The notes under the pieces: model-generated
Seen by the model: only the letters and a program-made list of their open reading frames with translations
Databases searched by the model: none
What the model was told of the DNA's origin: nothing
Shown here: positions 10,792 to 22,073 of the stretch, one piece after another
Numbering within the stretch: the first letter of the stretch is position 1
How the letters are laid out: the number at the start of each line of letters is the position of its first letter
Position numbers and translations under genes: made by a program
From: Chloromonas sp. AAM2
Taxonomy: Eukaryota > Chlorophyta > Chlorophyceae > Chlamydomonadales > Chlamydomonadaceae
NCBI GenBank assembly: GCA_004335635.1
Contig: QAXH01001886.1
Coordinates: 1-64,000 of the forward strand
Length of the DNA: 64,000 nt
Reading direction: 5' to 3'

Positions 10792-12363
10792 CTATTTGGC
10801 TGCTTTCTTTCCGCCCGCCTTGGCTCCTTTGCCTTTGCTGCCCTTGGCCTTGCTTGTTGTTGTGGGCTCTATGGCTGCACCCCCGGGCCCTGCCAGCATC
10901 AGCGGCTCTGCCTGATAGGACTGACCTCCCTCTTGGCGCAGGAGATAGTACAGCTTGCTTCGCCTCGCAGGCACTTGCCCAACAACCTGCATGGCAAGTG
11001 GCAGGGTAATGAGCACCATGCATGCCCACATGGCCGGATGTCTCGGAAACGCGCTGGTCTCACACTGTGTGTGGCACATGCGTGCTGAGTCAGTTGGTCG
11101 TTGGCAGCCCAAGTGACTGCTGATGCTCAAGGCTAGCTTAGGTCTGCCCCAGCCCAGCCCTCATTTGTCCCATGTACCTTGACGCTAAGTAAATCTGGCA
11201 TGTACAATGGTAGGTGCTGGACCACACCGCCTGACTCCGCGTAGATGTTGTAGATCTTGAAAGCTGTGCGAATGCCCTTGTTGTATCGCGCTATACACAC
11301 TCCTTTGAAGGAGTACACGGCACCCTCTGCTTCGGGTACTCGCATGCACACTTCCAAGATATCACCCGCCTGGAAGTAATCAATGCGCGGCCTGGTGGCC
11401 CGGGCCGCTGCTTCCTGAGGTGAGAGGGGAAGGCACATGCACACAACACACTCGATTAGCGGCATTTGTCATCCTTGACATGCGCTGGCATCACGTACCC
11501 TTGCTTATGCATGCACAGGTGTGTGTACATGGGTGCATGCGTGTCAAGACCACTATTCATGCACGCTTGAAGGCCAGAGCACCACATGCACTTTTCATGT
11601 TGCGTGTACACATGCGGGCACAAGCGTGGCAAACAGTGCACGCTGAGCTCAAAACGGTTCTCCTGTGTGCTTCCTCGCCCAACGCTTGATGTGCTGATGG
11701 CTTGTTGCTCCCAACCGCCAAAAACATGCATGGACTTGATCATGCAAACGTGGTGTCCTACAGAAGCAGACCTATGCATGGTGAGTGCAGAGAAAGTGCA
11801 TGCCTCTATTTAAGCGCGCGCGTCTCGTGAAGGCCACCATGTGTGCTTTCAATGTGTGTCATGCAGTGTTCACCGTCAGTTGCACAATGCAGCCAGCAAG
11901 ATCTTGTTCGCACCTGCTCTCGCTCTAGAGTTTCCATCAAAAAGCCCATGCGGTTTGCTACATGCCGCTGTGGAGTCAGGTGTCTAGAGTACACCCATGG
12001 GATGTAGGACGCCTTGTAAGACTGTTTGCGATGCTGTAGCGGTACCATGCGGGGTTTTAAGGGTCCAGGTCGTCTGGTCGCAGTGATGTCTGGCGGTAAT
12101 GTTGGTGTTTGGGAAGGTGTGGTTGCCTGGGATGTTTGCAGTGCAGGCTTGGCCTTTGATGGCTGGCTACTGAAGGCCCGGATGGATTTCAATGTTAGTG
12201 CAGGATTGGTGCTGAAGCCGCTGAAGTTCCTACAGTGGCAAGTGCTGCCGGCACTCCATGAGGAAAGGCCAGAGGCCGCCAACCAGAGATCTAGAGTCAT
12301 TCCGATCCGGGTACGCATGCTGGCCAGCAACCCCGCAGCTTCTTGAACCTGTGCTTGCATCAT
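10792..12363 (-). CDS. Mitochondrial ribosomal protein bL19m
   Basis: Three exons: 12363-11914, 11414-11178 and 10986-10792; all junctions are in phase 0 and total 293 residues. The core after residue ~150 is bL19: RIDYFQAGDILEVCMRV, VYSFKGVCIARYNKGIRTAF, then VVGQVPARRSKLYYLLRQ, the classic VRRAKLYYLR element that packs against the large-subunit rRNA. bL19 sits at the subunit interface and contacts the small subunit. A long Ser/Thr/Pro/Arg-rich N-terminus, with the run CRNFSGFSTN and RAFSSQPSK, looks like a mitochondrial presequence, so I favour the mitochondrial over the plastid ribosome. The C-terminus carries a Lys/Gly/Ala-rich tail (KAKGSKGKGAKAGGKK) absent from bacterial bL19. The start is one of two adjacent Met codons at 12363; Met at 12318 is the alternative. 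Confidence 0.87.
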
Positions 12364-12677
12364 GGTTGAACCCAGGGGCCTTGCACCTAGGAACGACAGC
12401 AGAGGGCGAATGTTGACCCTAACGACTGGCAAAAAACGTGTCAAAAAAGCCTGATGGGACTTGTGCACAGCACCGCGCTGTTCTGCTGCAATGCAGTTGA
12501 CATGCTCACACACAAGGCGCTGTTACCGTAACCTTAGCATCAATGGATGTGAAGCCCCACACTCGCCTTTCAACCAGCGTGCTCTCCAACACCGAGCATG
12601 AATCAACTGCACAGCGCTTGAGGATATGTTTGTTCCTATAGCACAGTGCTGACGTAGAACGGTGTGGCTGGTCAGCT
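12364..12677. promoter_or_regulatory. Bidirectional intergenic promoter region
   Basis: Only 314 bases separate the predicted start codons of bL19m (-) and the SET-domain methyltransferase (+). Both 5' UTRs and promoters must lie here, so a shared bidirectional promoter is likely. No TATA box is obvious. The assignment rests on gene layout alone. Confidence 0.5.
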
Positions 12678-15600
12678 ATGGCGGACGGTCTGCAAACAGA
12701 GTTCAGGCCTTTGCTGCAACCGAGGCTTCAGGAAGACGCAAAGACATCGCAGGTCATTTGGGCGAAAGTCAAAGGCTATCCATGGTGGCCGGTGAGTGTG
12801 CAGGGTGCAGGTTTTGTTGCCAGCCCCAGTTGCTTGTGGGCTTCTCGAGCTCTGGCCAACACTGTGGAATGGGCGCTGGCTGCTGCCGCAACGTTCATGG
12901 CATACTTCTACACGTCCAGGCACTATTCTTGTAGGAAGCAGCGCGCATGGTGAGGCATACTCCACATTTGCAGCGACAGGGGTTTTCTGCTGGGTTTCAT
13001 GTCCCCACCCCCAGGCACAAGTGCTCTCCGATGCTGCGGCCAGCAAGAAGCTTGGAAAAGTCGGCAACAAGAGCAAGGCACAGGAGCCCGTCATTTTCTT
13101 TGGCACTCTAGAGATAGCCTGGGTTGGATCTCCTGACTTCATCGACGGCTTCAAGGAGGGAGTCCAGGCCGGCTATCTGACCAAGAGCAAACAGCCCAAA
13201 TTTATCAAAGCTCTTGTACAGGTTGGTGCTGGTTGCAGGCAGGTTGGGGCGCGGGAAGACCAGTCTCTTCATACACAGCGGAAGCCCTGGCCTTAGGAAG
13301 TGCACGAGGCCGCAGCACACAGCTACATGGCAACTTGCAGCATGCTGACATTGCAGTTTTCCTCAGGTCACCTGGGTCTGTCCGTGCGTCATGCGGTTCA
13401 TGCCATCGCTGTTGCAGGTGACTGAGTTCCTTGCGGTTGACAAGAAGCGCAAGGCTCCTCAAGGCTGGTGGTGTCGTGCGCCCAGCAGCAGTGCAGGTAG
13501 GTGCCAAAAGCACAGGAGCTCCACAGCCACATGGACACATGAGCTGGAGTCCTGACCCATCATAACGCCCATGCACGCAGGCACAGATGTGGAGGGTGAG
13601 GGAAAAGCTAAGCCCAGCGGCAAGGCCAGCATACCCAAGGGCAAGCAGAACGGCAACAAGCTCTCATCTTCAGACGACAGCGAAGATGACGCAAGTGATG
13701 CCTCCGCAGACGCAAATGGTGACAACGATGAAGAGGAAGCTGTGCAGGTTGTAGCACAGCGCAAGGTGGCGGCAAAGGTTAGCGATCAGCAGCAGGATGG
13801 CACGTCCTCCAGCAGCCAGAGCTCAGATGATGAGGAAGTGGCGGAGGGCAAGGGCACAGAAGCGGTTCAGGTCAAGAAGGCCGGGTCCAGTGCCCCGTCC
13901 AAGGCAAATGCACCTGGTCCTGGGCAGACACGCAAGGGGCAGGCTGGCAAGGCTAAGTCAGGTGTCATTGCAGCCAAGCCGCCCACCGACAAGGCAGATG
14001 GAGTTCGCAAGGGAGCCAGCAGCAATGGGCTCACGGGTGTTGTTAAGAAGCTGAACAATGAGCAGGGCAAGGCATGTGGCTCTGCTACTAGCAGCCAAAA
14101 CGGTGTCAGCATGCAGGACAATGACAAAGTACGGGCAACTGCTGCAGCCAGCAAAGGTGCCGCTCCAGCACCAGCCGCTGCCGCTTCTGCTTCCAACAAC
14201 AGCCAGCAGCCCACCAGCACCAGCACTTCCAACAAGCGTTCACACTCCAGTGGCGATGCGGCGGCAGTCGCAAGCACCGTGGCAGAGGCAGCCACTACTC
14301 AGCCACTGCCGCTGAAGAAGAAGCTGCGAACAGCACATGGTGCAGCGGCACCACCGCCATTACGGCTCGTTCCTCGGGACACTGACGTGCTGCCTGCAGA
14401 GCCTGCTGAAGCTACCACAGCACCGCTTTTGGAAATGGCCACAGCTGGTGAACACCCTGAGCCACAAGCAGCAGCACAGGAGCAGGTGAAGGAGGAGGAG
14501 GGAGTCTTGCAGCCACAGCGGTCCGCTGACTTGTCAAAAGCGTCAGCGGAAGCAGCAACCGGCGCGGCTCTGAGCGCCTCAGCAGTAGACATGCCGAGCG
14601 TCCCCGGCGGCATCAGTGCAGACGACGATGTGTTCAAGCTGCCTGCTGAGATTCGCCGGTTGGCAGGCATCAAACTGGTCAAGAAACCGCACCCGCCAGG
14701 GGGGGATCAGCCTGGCAGTGCTCAGAAGGGCAAGCCCCTGAACGTGCCACGTTTGGAGACAGATCTGGCTGGGGACAGCCCTCGGGCGGAGGACAGACAG
14801 GGCTCAGGGTGTCGGCCTGGTGGCTTTGACGCCTTCTTTGATGGCGCCACTGTCATTGGTAGGCGTGAGACACGCTCGGGCACCACGCCCCGGGGTCCGG
14901 GCAGCAAGGTAGTCACCGCTGGTGCGACAGCGTCAGCGGCTGCTCCAGATGCAGCAAGTAAGGGCGCTGCAACATCAGCAGTGGCAGCTGCGACGACAGC
15001 AGCAGCAACAGCAGCAGCAGCAACAGCGGCACGTGCCGCAGCTAAGCCAACAAGCCCTACTGCAGCAGGTAATAGGAAGCAAGCAGTCAAGTCTGGGGCT
15101 AGCCATGAGCACGATGTTGACCGTCAGCGGCGGGCAGAGCGTGAGTCACAACTGCAGCGCAAGCGGGAGAGGGAGCGGGAAAGGCGGCAGCAGCTCAAAT
15201 TACAAAAGATGCAGGGTGCAGCTGCTGCAGCCACTAGTGAGTCAGAGAGTGATGGGGAGGCAGCACGAGAACAAGGTGGGGAAGCAACTGCTGCTGGAGG
15301 CGAAGGGCAGGGTGCCAAGGGGGCAGCTCCTGATGCCAATGGCAATGGCGAGGCAGCAGGGGAGGGAAAACCACTTTCACGGGAGTTGCGGCGGCTGCAA
15401 GCCAGTGAAGATGCAGCAGATGCGACAGTGGTGCCAGGCACACGATCGCTGCGAGAACGGGGCAAGGAAGCCTCTGTAGTGTCACCTACTGCGGCAACAG
15501 CCGTGGCTGCCGCAACGGTGTTGGTGGCAGCGGTGCCTGGAGCGGAAGCAGGTTGTACAGCTGTGGCTGCTGCTGTGCAGCCAGGAGGCAGGCCTCCTAG

Positions 15601-18600
15601 ACCTACCAGCACAGGCAACATCGGTGTGCGCACATCCAGCCGGGAGATGAAGCCTTCTGTCACAAAGCCCTTGGCGGCAACGCAGCCCAAGGCCCGGTGG
15701 AACAGCAGCACTGCTGCATCCAAGCCATCGGTTGACCCTGCTCCTGCACCAGAAGGTGGCAGTCCCACAGCTGTGCTCAAACCCTCCAGCGTGCCCGTTG
15801 TGTCGGTGGCGGTGGGGACCCGCAAGGCTGCAGCCATCCCCGCAGTGACAGCTACGCAGGCGTCTGTCCCCCCCGCTGCTGTAATTGTGCAGCCGCAGCC
15901 AGCCAAGCGCAGCACGCTGCTGTCCAAGCGTAGCAGTGAGACTATGGCCACCACCAGTGACACCCATCCTGCCACATCATCTGACGAACCGGCAGCTGCA
16001 GCAGGGTCATCTGGGGACGTGCAGCAGCCCGCAGGGCCTTCAGAAGAAGACTTGCAGGATGCAGAAGCAGCAGAGGCACTGCAATTCATGCAAAGCATGG
16101 GCATGTCTGCCGAGACCCCTGCCCCACCAATGCTCTCAAACGGTGGTACCGCGTCCATGCTGCACCTGCCGTCCCCAGTGCTCAACCAGATCAGCCAGCT
16201 GGAGGCAGTGCTGGGTGCAGCCATGTCAGCAGTCAGTGGGTCCATTCCCATGCCACAAATCTACAAGGTGCCCCGCAAGCGGCGGGAGGACTGTGCAGGC
16301 TTCAAGTGGCCACACCAGGAACCGGTGCTGCCTGCCACGCATGAGAACTTCTTCCTGCCTCGCGAGTGGCTGCTGGCGCGTGCACCCAAGTATGAGCCAA
16401 TCAAGCGCAACATCTGGGTGTCGGTCCCGCGCCCCAAGCGGCTGCGCAGAGAGGAGGTCCACATGTGCCAGTGCAAGCCGCCATCACAGCCACCTCCAGG
16501 TGCGTCTTGCTTACCAGCAGGAGTTCGCCGATCACTAGCATGCTCGGTCATTGCGTGTGACCAACACGACGTATTTTGCACAGTTTGTCAACGTTCTTCA
16601 TGAGCGACCACATGCATACAGGAAAAGCTCTGCACACTTGTGAGCGGTTTTTGCGGAAAATTAGGCTGCGCGTGACTGCAACATATGCAAAGCACAATTC
16701 ATAAGCATTTGCTTACATGGTGCCTGACGTTTGCTCATATTCTTCATGTGCGTATCCCGGCAGGTGCTGAGCCGTTGCCGCCATCTTGCTGCGGTGACGA
16801 GTGCCTCAACCGGTCGTCCCTGCTGCACTGCGACCCCAAGCACTGCCCGTGCGGCGAGGCATGCACCAACAAGCCTTTCCACCTGCTCAGGCCGCCTCGG
16901 TTAGAGCCATTCCTAACGGAAAACAGGTACGATACAGCATCAGCTGCTGTTTATGCATGCAATGGGTCCATGGCCTCTGGTTCCAGAAAGGATGGAGTTA
17001 TGGTTACAACGACGAGGTCGGCATACTTCAGAACGTAGCATATGGTTGCTTACAGCCTTTGATTGCCTGTCTCTAGCCTGCCACACATGCATGAGCCCTC
17101 ACCTGATCTATGCTAATGTTGTTGCCACGTGACTGCCCTTAAGTTTGTCCGCAAATCTTGCTGTTGTTTGTCTGCAGGGGCTATGGTGTCCGCCCCACAC
17201 AGCGCGTCAGGGCAGGGCAGTTCCTCCTAGAGTACCTGGGCGAAGTGATTGATGACAAGGAGCTGTCACGGCGCATGGAGTTTGCCCGGTCCACGGCCCA
17301 GCACAGCTATTACATCATGGAGCTGGCTGCCTCCCAGCACCTGTACATAGACGCTCGCACCAAAGGAAGCATGGCCAGGCTGGTCAACAGCAGTTGCCAA
17401 CCCAATTGCGAGACACAGAAATGGCATGATGCGTCTACCGGCGAGCCCAGAATTGGCATATTTGCTAAGAAAGACATTGAACCTGGCGAGGTAGGGAACG
17501 GCAGGGGGCAGGGAGCTGGATGGACGGCTAAGATAGGGTGTGCCTGGTTCTCATTAACTTGTGCAAGACGGGGGAAACCAATGCTCGTGCACATCCGACG
17601 ATTGGCGGTACTTTTTAGGCTGCTCCTTATGATTGCAATGCTTGTGCCTCCCACTCGGTGACCATGCGCTGTGTACGCATGTTGGCCTTGCGCCTTCCAT
17701 GTGATTTGGCACATGATTTGCCCGGAAATGCTTGCGTCTCTTGTTGATCATCATTCCATCTCACTTTTGCTGCTTACACGTGCCATGTGTTTGCAGGAGT
17801 TGACTTATGACTACTTCTTCGAGCAGTACAGCCGCAATGGCGTGTTCAACTCTGCATTCTTCAAGTGCATGTGTGGAGCGCCCAACTGCAGGTAAGACTG
17901 GTAGGATCGATGCGTTGTAATGATGCCATGCGAGTGTAAGCAAGCCTGTGAAGTGCTTGGGGTTGAACTCTATGCTGCATCGCAAGGCACGCAATTGTGG
18001 TGCTCACAGGTATCGAAGTACAATCAGGGTTGTTTTTGACTGCCTGTTCTCCCACGGGTGGCCCAAGGAACCAGCATGTTGTTCTGATGACCTGTTGTGT
18101 GTGCAGGGGCATGATGGACAGCCAGCTTCAGATGAACCGCCGTAACAAGGACTATGGCAAGCGCATTGAAGTGTTCTGGGACGCCGATGGCATCTACTAC
18201 CGCGGCACCATCATCGGGTACAACAACAACACACGCCGCCACGTGATCCTGTACGATGACGGGGACCAGGAGAAGCTCAACCTTGAGGAGGTAGCACACC
18301 GGTGGATTGACGAGCCTCCGCCACCCGCGGTGCTGCAAATGGGTGCTGGACAGCACCTCCCGTCGCCCCCGCAAGCTGCGGGGCCAGGGGCGTCATCTGT
18401 TGCTGCGGCAGTGGCAGCAGCGGGACCAGTGCCGATCATGCGTTGGGGATCCGCGCCAAGCAATGGCGTTGTCAAGCAGGCCGGGTGGGGCAGTGGTTAT
18501 GCTGGTGAGGAGGGCGAGGAAGGCGGAGAGGAGGCGGGTGTTTCACAATCCTTGCGTCACAACAGCCAGGATGCAGCTGGGTTGCATCACGGTCCCCGCA

Positions 18601-20273
18601 GCATCATGGGCACAGGCGTGTGCGCTGCACCGCCCAAGAAGCGACAGCGTGTGCTGGGTACGCACGCCAGCGCCACCTTGCTGCCTCCTCTCCACACCAA
18701 CTATGACAACTCTCACAACTCAACCAGCACCACGTACAATACGCTGCCACATGCGACCTCCGCCCCTGCTAACTTTGCTGGCGGGCGCAACGGCTCGTAC
18801 GGTGGTGCTGAATGTGGTGTTGGCGGGTTTGGCCGGGACATGGAGTCACTTCTACAGGCTGTGGAAGTTGAGCTGGGTGATCGCGAGGCAGAAGCAGCAG
18901 CAAACAGCAGCGCCCAGCAGAAGCAGGTAGACATGCATGCTGAGTCATGGCCTGTGTCACCTCGCCAGCAGCATCGCAACCAGGATATGGAAATTGATGA
19001 AGCCGTCACAGGCATGGGAGTGCACAGCCACCCGCAACCTCAGGTGCAGCGGCCACCGCACGGCTTTGGCTCTGTCAGGAGTCCCCGCAGCGTGCCGCAG
19101 CAGCATCACCACCACCAGCACCACCATGTACCACCATCTCATTCGCAGGGCAACAGCATGCGTTCGCCACATCGGCGGCCTGGTTCCCATGCGCAGCCAA
19201 ACTGGCCAGCACAGCAACAGCATCCCCACCACCAGCACCACAGCGTTAGCGGTCCCCAGACGCACTTCCCACAGCAGCACCAGGAGCAGAATGCATTCGC
19301 ATGGGGCGCACACCAGCAGCAGCAACACCAGCCACATCATCCACATCACCACCAGCACCATGCACAGCAGCAACGTGTACATGCACCACCACCAGCACTG
19401 CAGCAGCGGCACCGGCATGGCCCCAGCATGCAGCATCATCAACATGCCCAGGACCACGCCCCTCAATCCGAGGTCCAGCACCGGCAACATCAACAGCACG
19501 GCCAGCTTCATCTCCAGCATCACCCCCAGCATCACTCCCAACAACACCCCCAACAACACCCACATCAGCAGCTGCAGCAGCATGCCATGCCTGTGGCAGC
19601 CAGTGCATCTTTGAGTGGCAACGAGCGTGCAGGCGAGTCTACCAAGTTGGCAGTCATTGAGGAGGTCCTTGGTATTCGCATCTCCACCTTTGACATGCCT
19701 CTGTTCAAGCCCATCAATGGCACTGTCAAGCACCAGCAGCAGCAGCTGCACCATGGGACGCCTAAAAATGGGCTAATCAGTGCTCCCAGCGTTGTTGGTG
19801 GCCTGGTCCCATCTCCCAGCGAGGCTGCACCACACATGCAGCGCATGCCCATCACCACACATGCACCAGGGCTCAGGCCAAGCCCATCCGCTTCCTCGGG
19901 AGTTCCCACGGTTGCCAGCCCACCCGTGCCGTTGCAGTCTGTTTCTGCGGCTGCACCTGCTGGCCCCGACATGACCAACGCTCCTGCAAAAGCACATGCC
20001 GCGTACCCAAGCGGCCTCGCTAACGGCAAGCTATCAGGCGCTCTAGAGTTGCTCGTCGGCTCGCCCATTCTTGCTAGCCTGTCCGGGTTGCACGGTGGCT
20101 TGTGCAGACGTGACACCTTGGCCGGGCACCTTGATTTGTTCAAGCGCACCAGCCACAACCACAGCGCTGGTGCAGCCATCACCAACAGCAGCAGCGGTCA
20201 CCACCAGCACCACCACACAGCTGCCAATGGGTATGCCATCGCTCGGCCTTTGACAGCGAACGCGCCAGCATAG
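12678..20273 (+). CDS. PWWP-AWS-SET-postSET-Tudor-like histone lysine methyltransferase (SETD2/SDG8 class)
   Basis: Eight exons: 12678-12791, 13015-13221, 13418-13496, 13581-16499, 16764-16926, 17178-17490, 17797-17891, 18107-20273; phases close to 2018 residues. Domains: PWWP at ~26-135 (VIWAKVKGYPWWP, split by intron 1), a ~940-residue low-complexity linker (Ala, Ser, Gln, a charged Arg/Glu block), AWS at ~1095-1160 with its Cys array (CQCKP, CGDECLNR, CDPKHCPCGEACTNKPF), SET at ~1161-1290 (GYGVR, FLLEYLGEV, LVNSSCQPNCETQKW, ELTYDYFF), post-SET CMCGAPNCRG, then a Tudor/Agenet-like segment at ~1310-1370 (IEVFWDADGIYYRGTIIGY). The long tail is rich in His/Gln. AWS+SET+post-SET with CETQKW is the H3K36 methyltransferase signature; PWWP and Tudor modules would read methylated histones. 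His of the NHSC motif is Ser. Nuclear role inferred from family. Confidence 0.93.
19085..19600 (+). repeat. His/Gln-rich low-complexity coding tract
   Basis: CAC/CAT/CAG codon-rich DNA inside the last exon of the SET gene, encoding runs such as HHHHQHHHVPPSH and QQQQHQPHHPHHHQHH. The other two plus frames are also open (encoding Ser/Thr- and Pro/Ala-rich peptides) because of the repeat composition; they are shadows. Such tracts usually form disordered tails. Confidence 0.8.
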
Positions 20274-22073
20274 ATGGAACAAGTCATTGCACTTCCTTGC
20301 CATGGGGCGTGCGCACATGGCCAGAATGCATGCTCCAGCGTTTTGTGGAGCGGCTATGTGCGCTGGCGCACACGGCCACGCTAGGCCTGCCACAGCAGGC
20401 ATTGAGTGGCCCTTGCCTCACAGCATTTGTTGAACTGTTGCTCGCGAGTATTGGACAAAAGATCAGAAACAGCATTCAATTGCGGAGCCCTGTGGTGTGT
20501 TTGCATGCATCACAACGCAAAAAAAAGCAGCAACCCGTCATACCTCGGGAATCAGACTCGACTCCTTACATGGCAAACCTGTCTGGCACTGATGGTTACA
20601 AAGCTTGATGCTGATGTGGGCCCGGCAACTTGCGTGATAACCAGCAAGGCCCTTGTTCCCACCTGTTCGTGTTAGGAGCTCCTCCAGAGTTATCAAACTC
20701 AGCTGGCCGAGTGTATGCTTGAGGAACACATGCCAAGTGTGGCCAGCACATGTTCCACATTACTCTGGCCATTGCCAGAGACACGCTGACTTGAGGAATG
20801 GCCCAGGCCCACGACACACGTTGCCATCCATGTTGACTTGTGCGCTATGCAAGGACAGTCCATCTGCTTTTTGATTCATACCTGTAGCATGGAAACGTGT
20901 TTGTCACATCAATGTCTCTGTTTTCTGTTTACCACATACATGTCTTGTGTTTCATATGACCAGTATTGACGCCTGGGCGCGTGTCCGTTTCTTACATGCA
21001 TGCAAACGTTGGCAGCTGTGGTCTGGCAAGAGCTTTGGGGTTGCCTTTGTGCCTCTACTGTTTCAGTTGGCGTGGTATGTCGGTGACATGAAGATGTGGC
21101 TCCTTGTGTGTGCTTATTTGTTAACCTGGAGAGGTTGCATTGTACGTGTAGGAATGTTCCACGTCGTCTTGTGCTGGTTTAGTTACAACAATTGAACAGC
21201 AGGCAGGACAAAAAAGTAGTTTGCCAGTTCTGGGACAATTTCACTTGTGGTAGTGTGACTGGTCGTAATGGTGGTGCTAACCCAGAATTGGCAAACTCCT
21301 TTTTTTTGCCGCTCCAAGTCGCTCAAGCTCTGGTGGCATGTTGCAGGCAGTGGCCGTGTTTGTGCTGACTCAGCAATAAATTGTCATGTCATTTGCGCAT
21401 AGCACCACTCGCCTTTTAGCATGGCATGGCAAGCTGCTCCTCCTGGAGATAACACTGCGAATTAATATGAAACCCATCTGACACAGGTGCAATGACCGTG
21501 CAAGCGTCACCCCGTGAAGATATTAAGGTTGATTACAAGACAACGTGTTTTCTCTTCTGATGGAGCTCCTTGCCGCTTGAGCCCCCCTCTTGTAAACGTA
21601 CTATCTCATTTCAATTCAATCTGCACAAGTACCTTATTGGAATGAGCCTCCACCCAGTCGACTGCAAGGTACAAACGCCAGCCAGTGGTTCTGATGATTC
21701 ATACGAGCCGGGCTATGGCACACGCAATGCCAAGTCTGCCAGTCTGTCCATGCTCCATTCCACTGCACCACATGCGGTTCTGATGATTCAGACGAGCCGG
21801 TCAATGGCACCAACGATTCACGTGCACGAGGTTTGGGGTTAGCGTCCAGAGTACGTCATCCAGCATCACGCATCATCCTGGCACCAGTGTACATACTCTG
21901 GCGGGCCATGTTATTAAGCAACGAGGCAACGACGGAGAGAAATTGTGCAGCCACACGAGGTGGCAAGTTTACCAGTTATGGCGGATCATATGATGTATGC
22001 ATTCCAATGCAACATATGACCCAAGCCTTCACAGTTCAGCACCGTTGTAAGCTATCTCCTATCGCGGCAACAA
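20274..22073. other. Intergenic region, SET gene to helicase gene
   Basis: About 1.8 kb without a supportable gene. It holds the 98-bp inverted-repeat element at 21210-21307 and a direct repeat (GGTTCTGATGATTCA.ACGAGCCGG at about 21687-21711 and 21777-21800). The last few hundred bases should contain the helicase promoter; no motif stands out. Confidence 0.6.
21210..21307. mobile_element. 98-bp foldback element of transposon family A
   Basis: Left end A-run then TTTGCCAGTTCTGGGACA (21210-21240). The right end is the inverse (CCCAGAATTGGCAAA then a T-run, 21280-21307), with about 40 unrelated bases between. It looks like a minimal non-autonomous, foldback-type copy. No clear target duplication was seen. 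Confidence 0.7.

Noticed and set aside
15124..16251. 375-codon open frame on the minus strand inside the SET gene
   Set aside because: It is the mirror of Ala/Ser/Thr-rich GC-biased coding DNA on the plus strand, where the frame runs 13581-16499 with correct splicing at both ends. The minus peptide is low complexity with no domain.
18957..19754. Long minus-strand frame rich in Met/Val/Leu opposite the His/Gln tract
   Set aside because: It is produced by translating CAC/CAG repeats on the opposite strand. It looks membrane-like only by composition.
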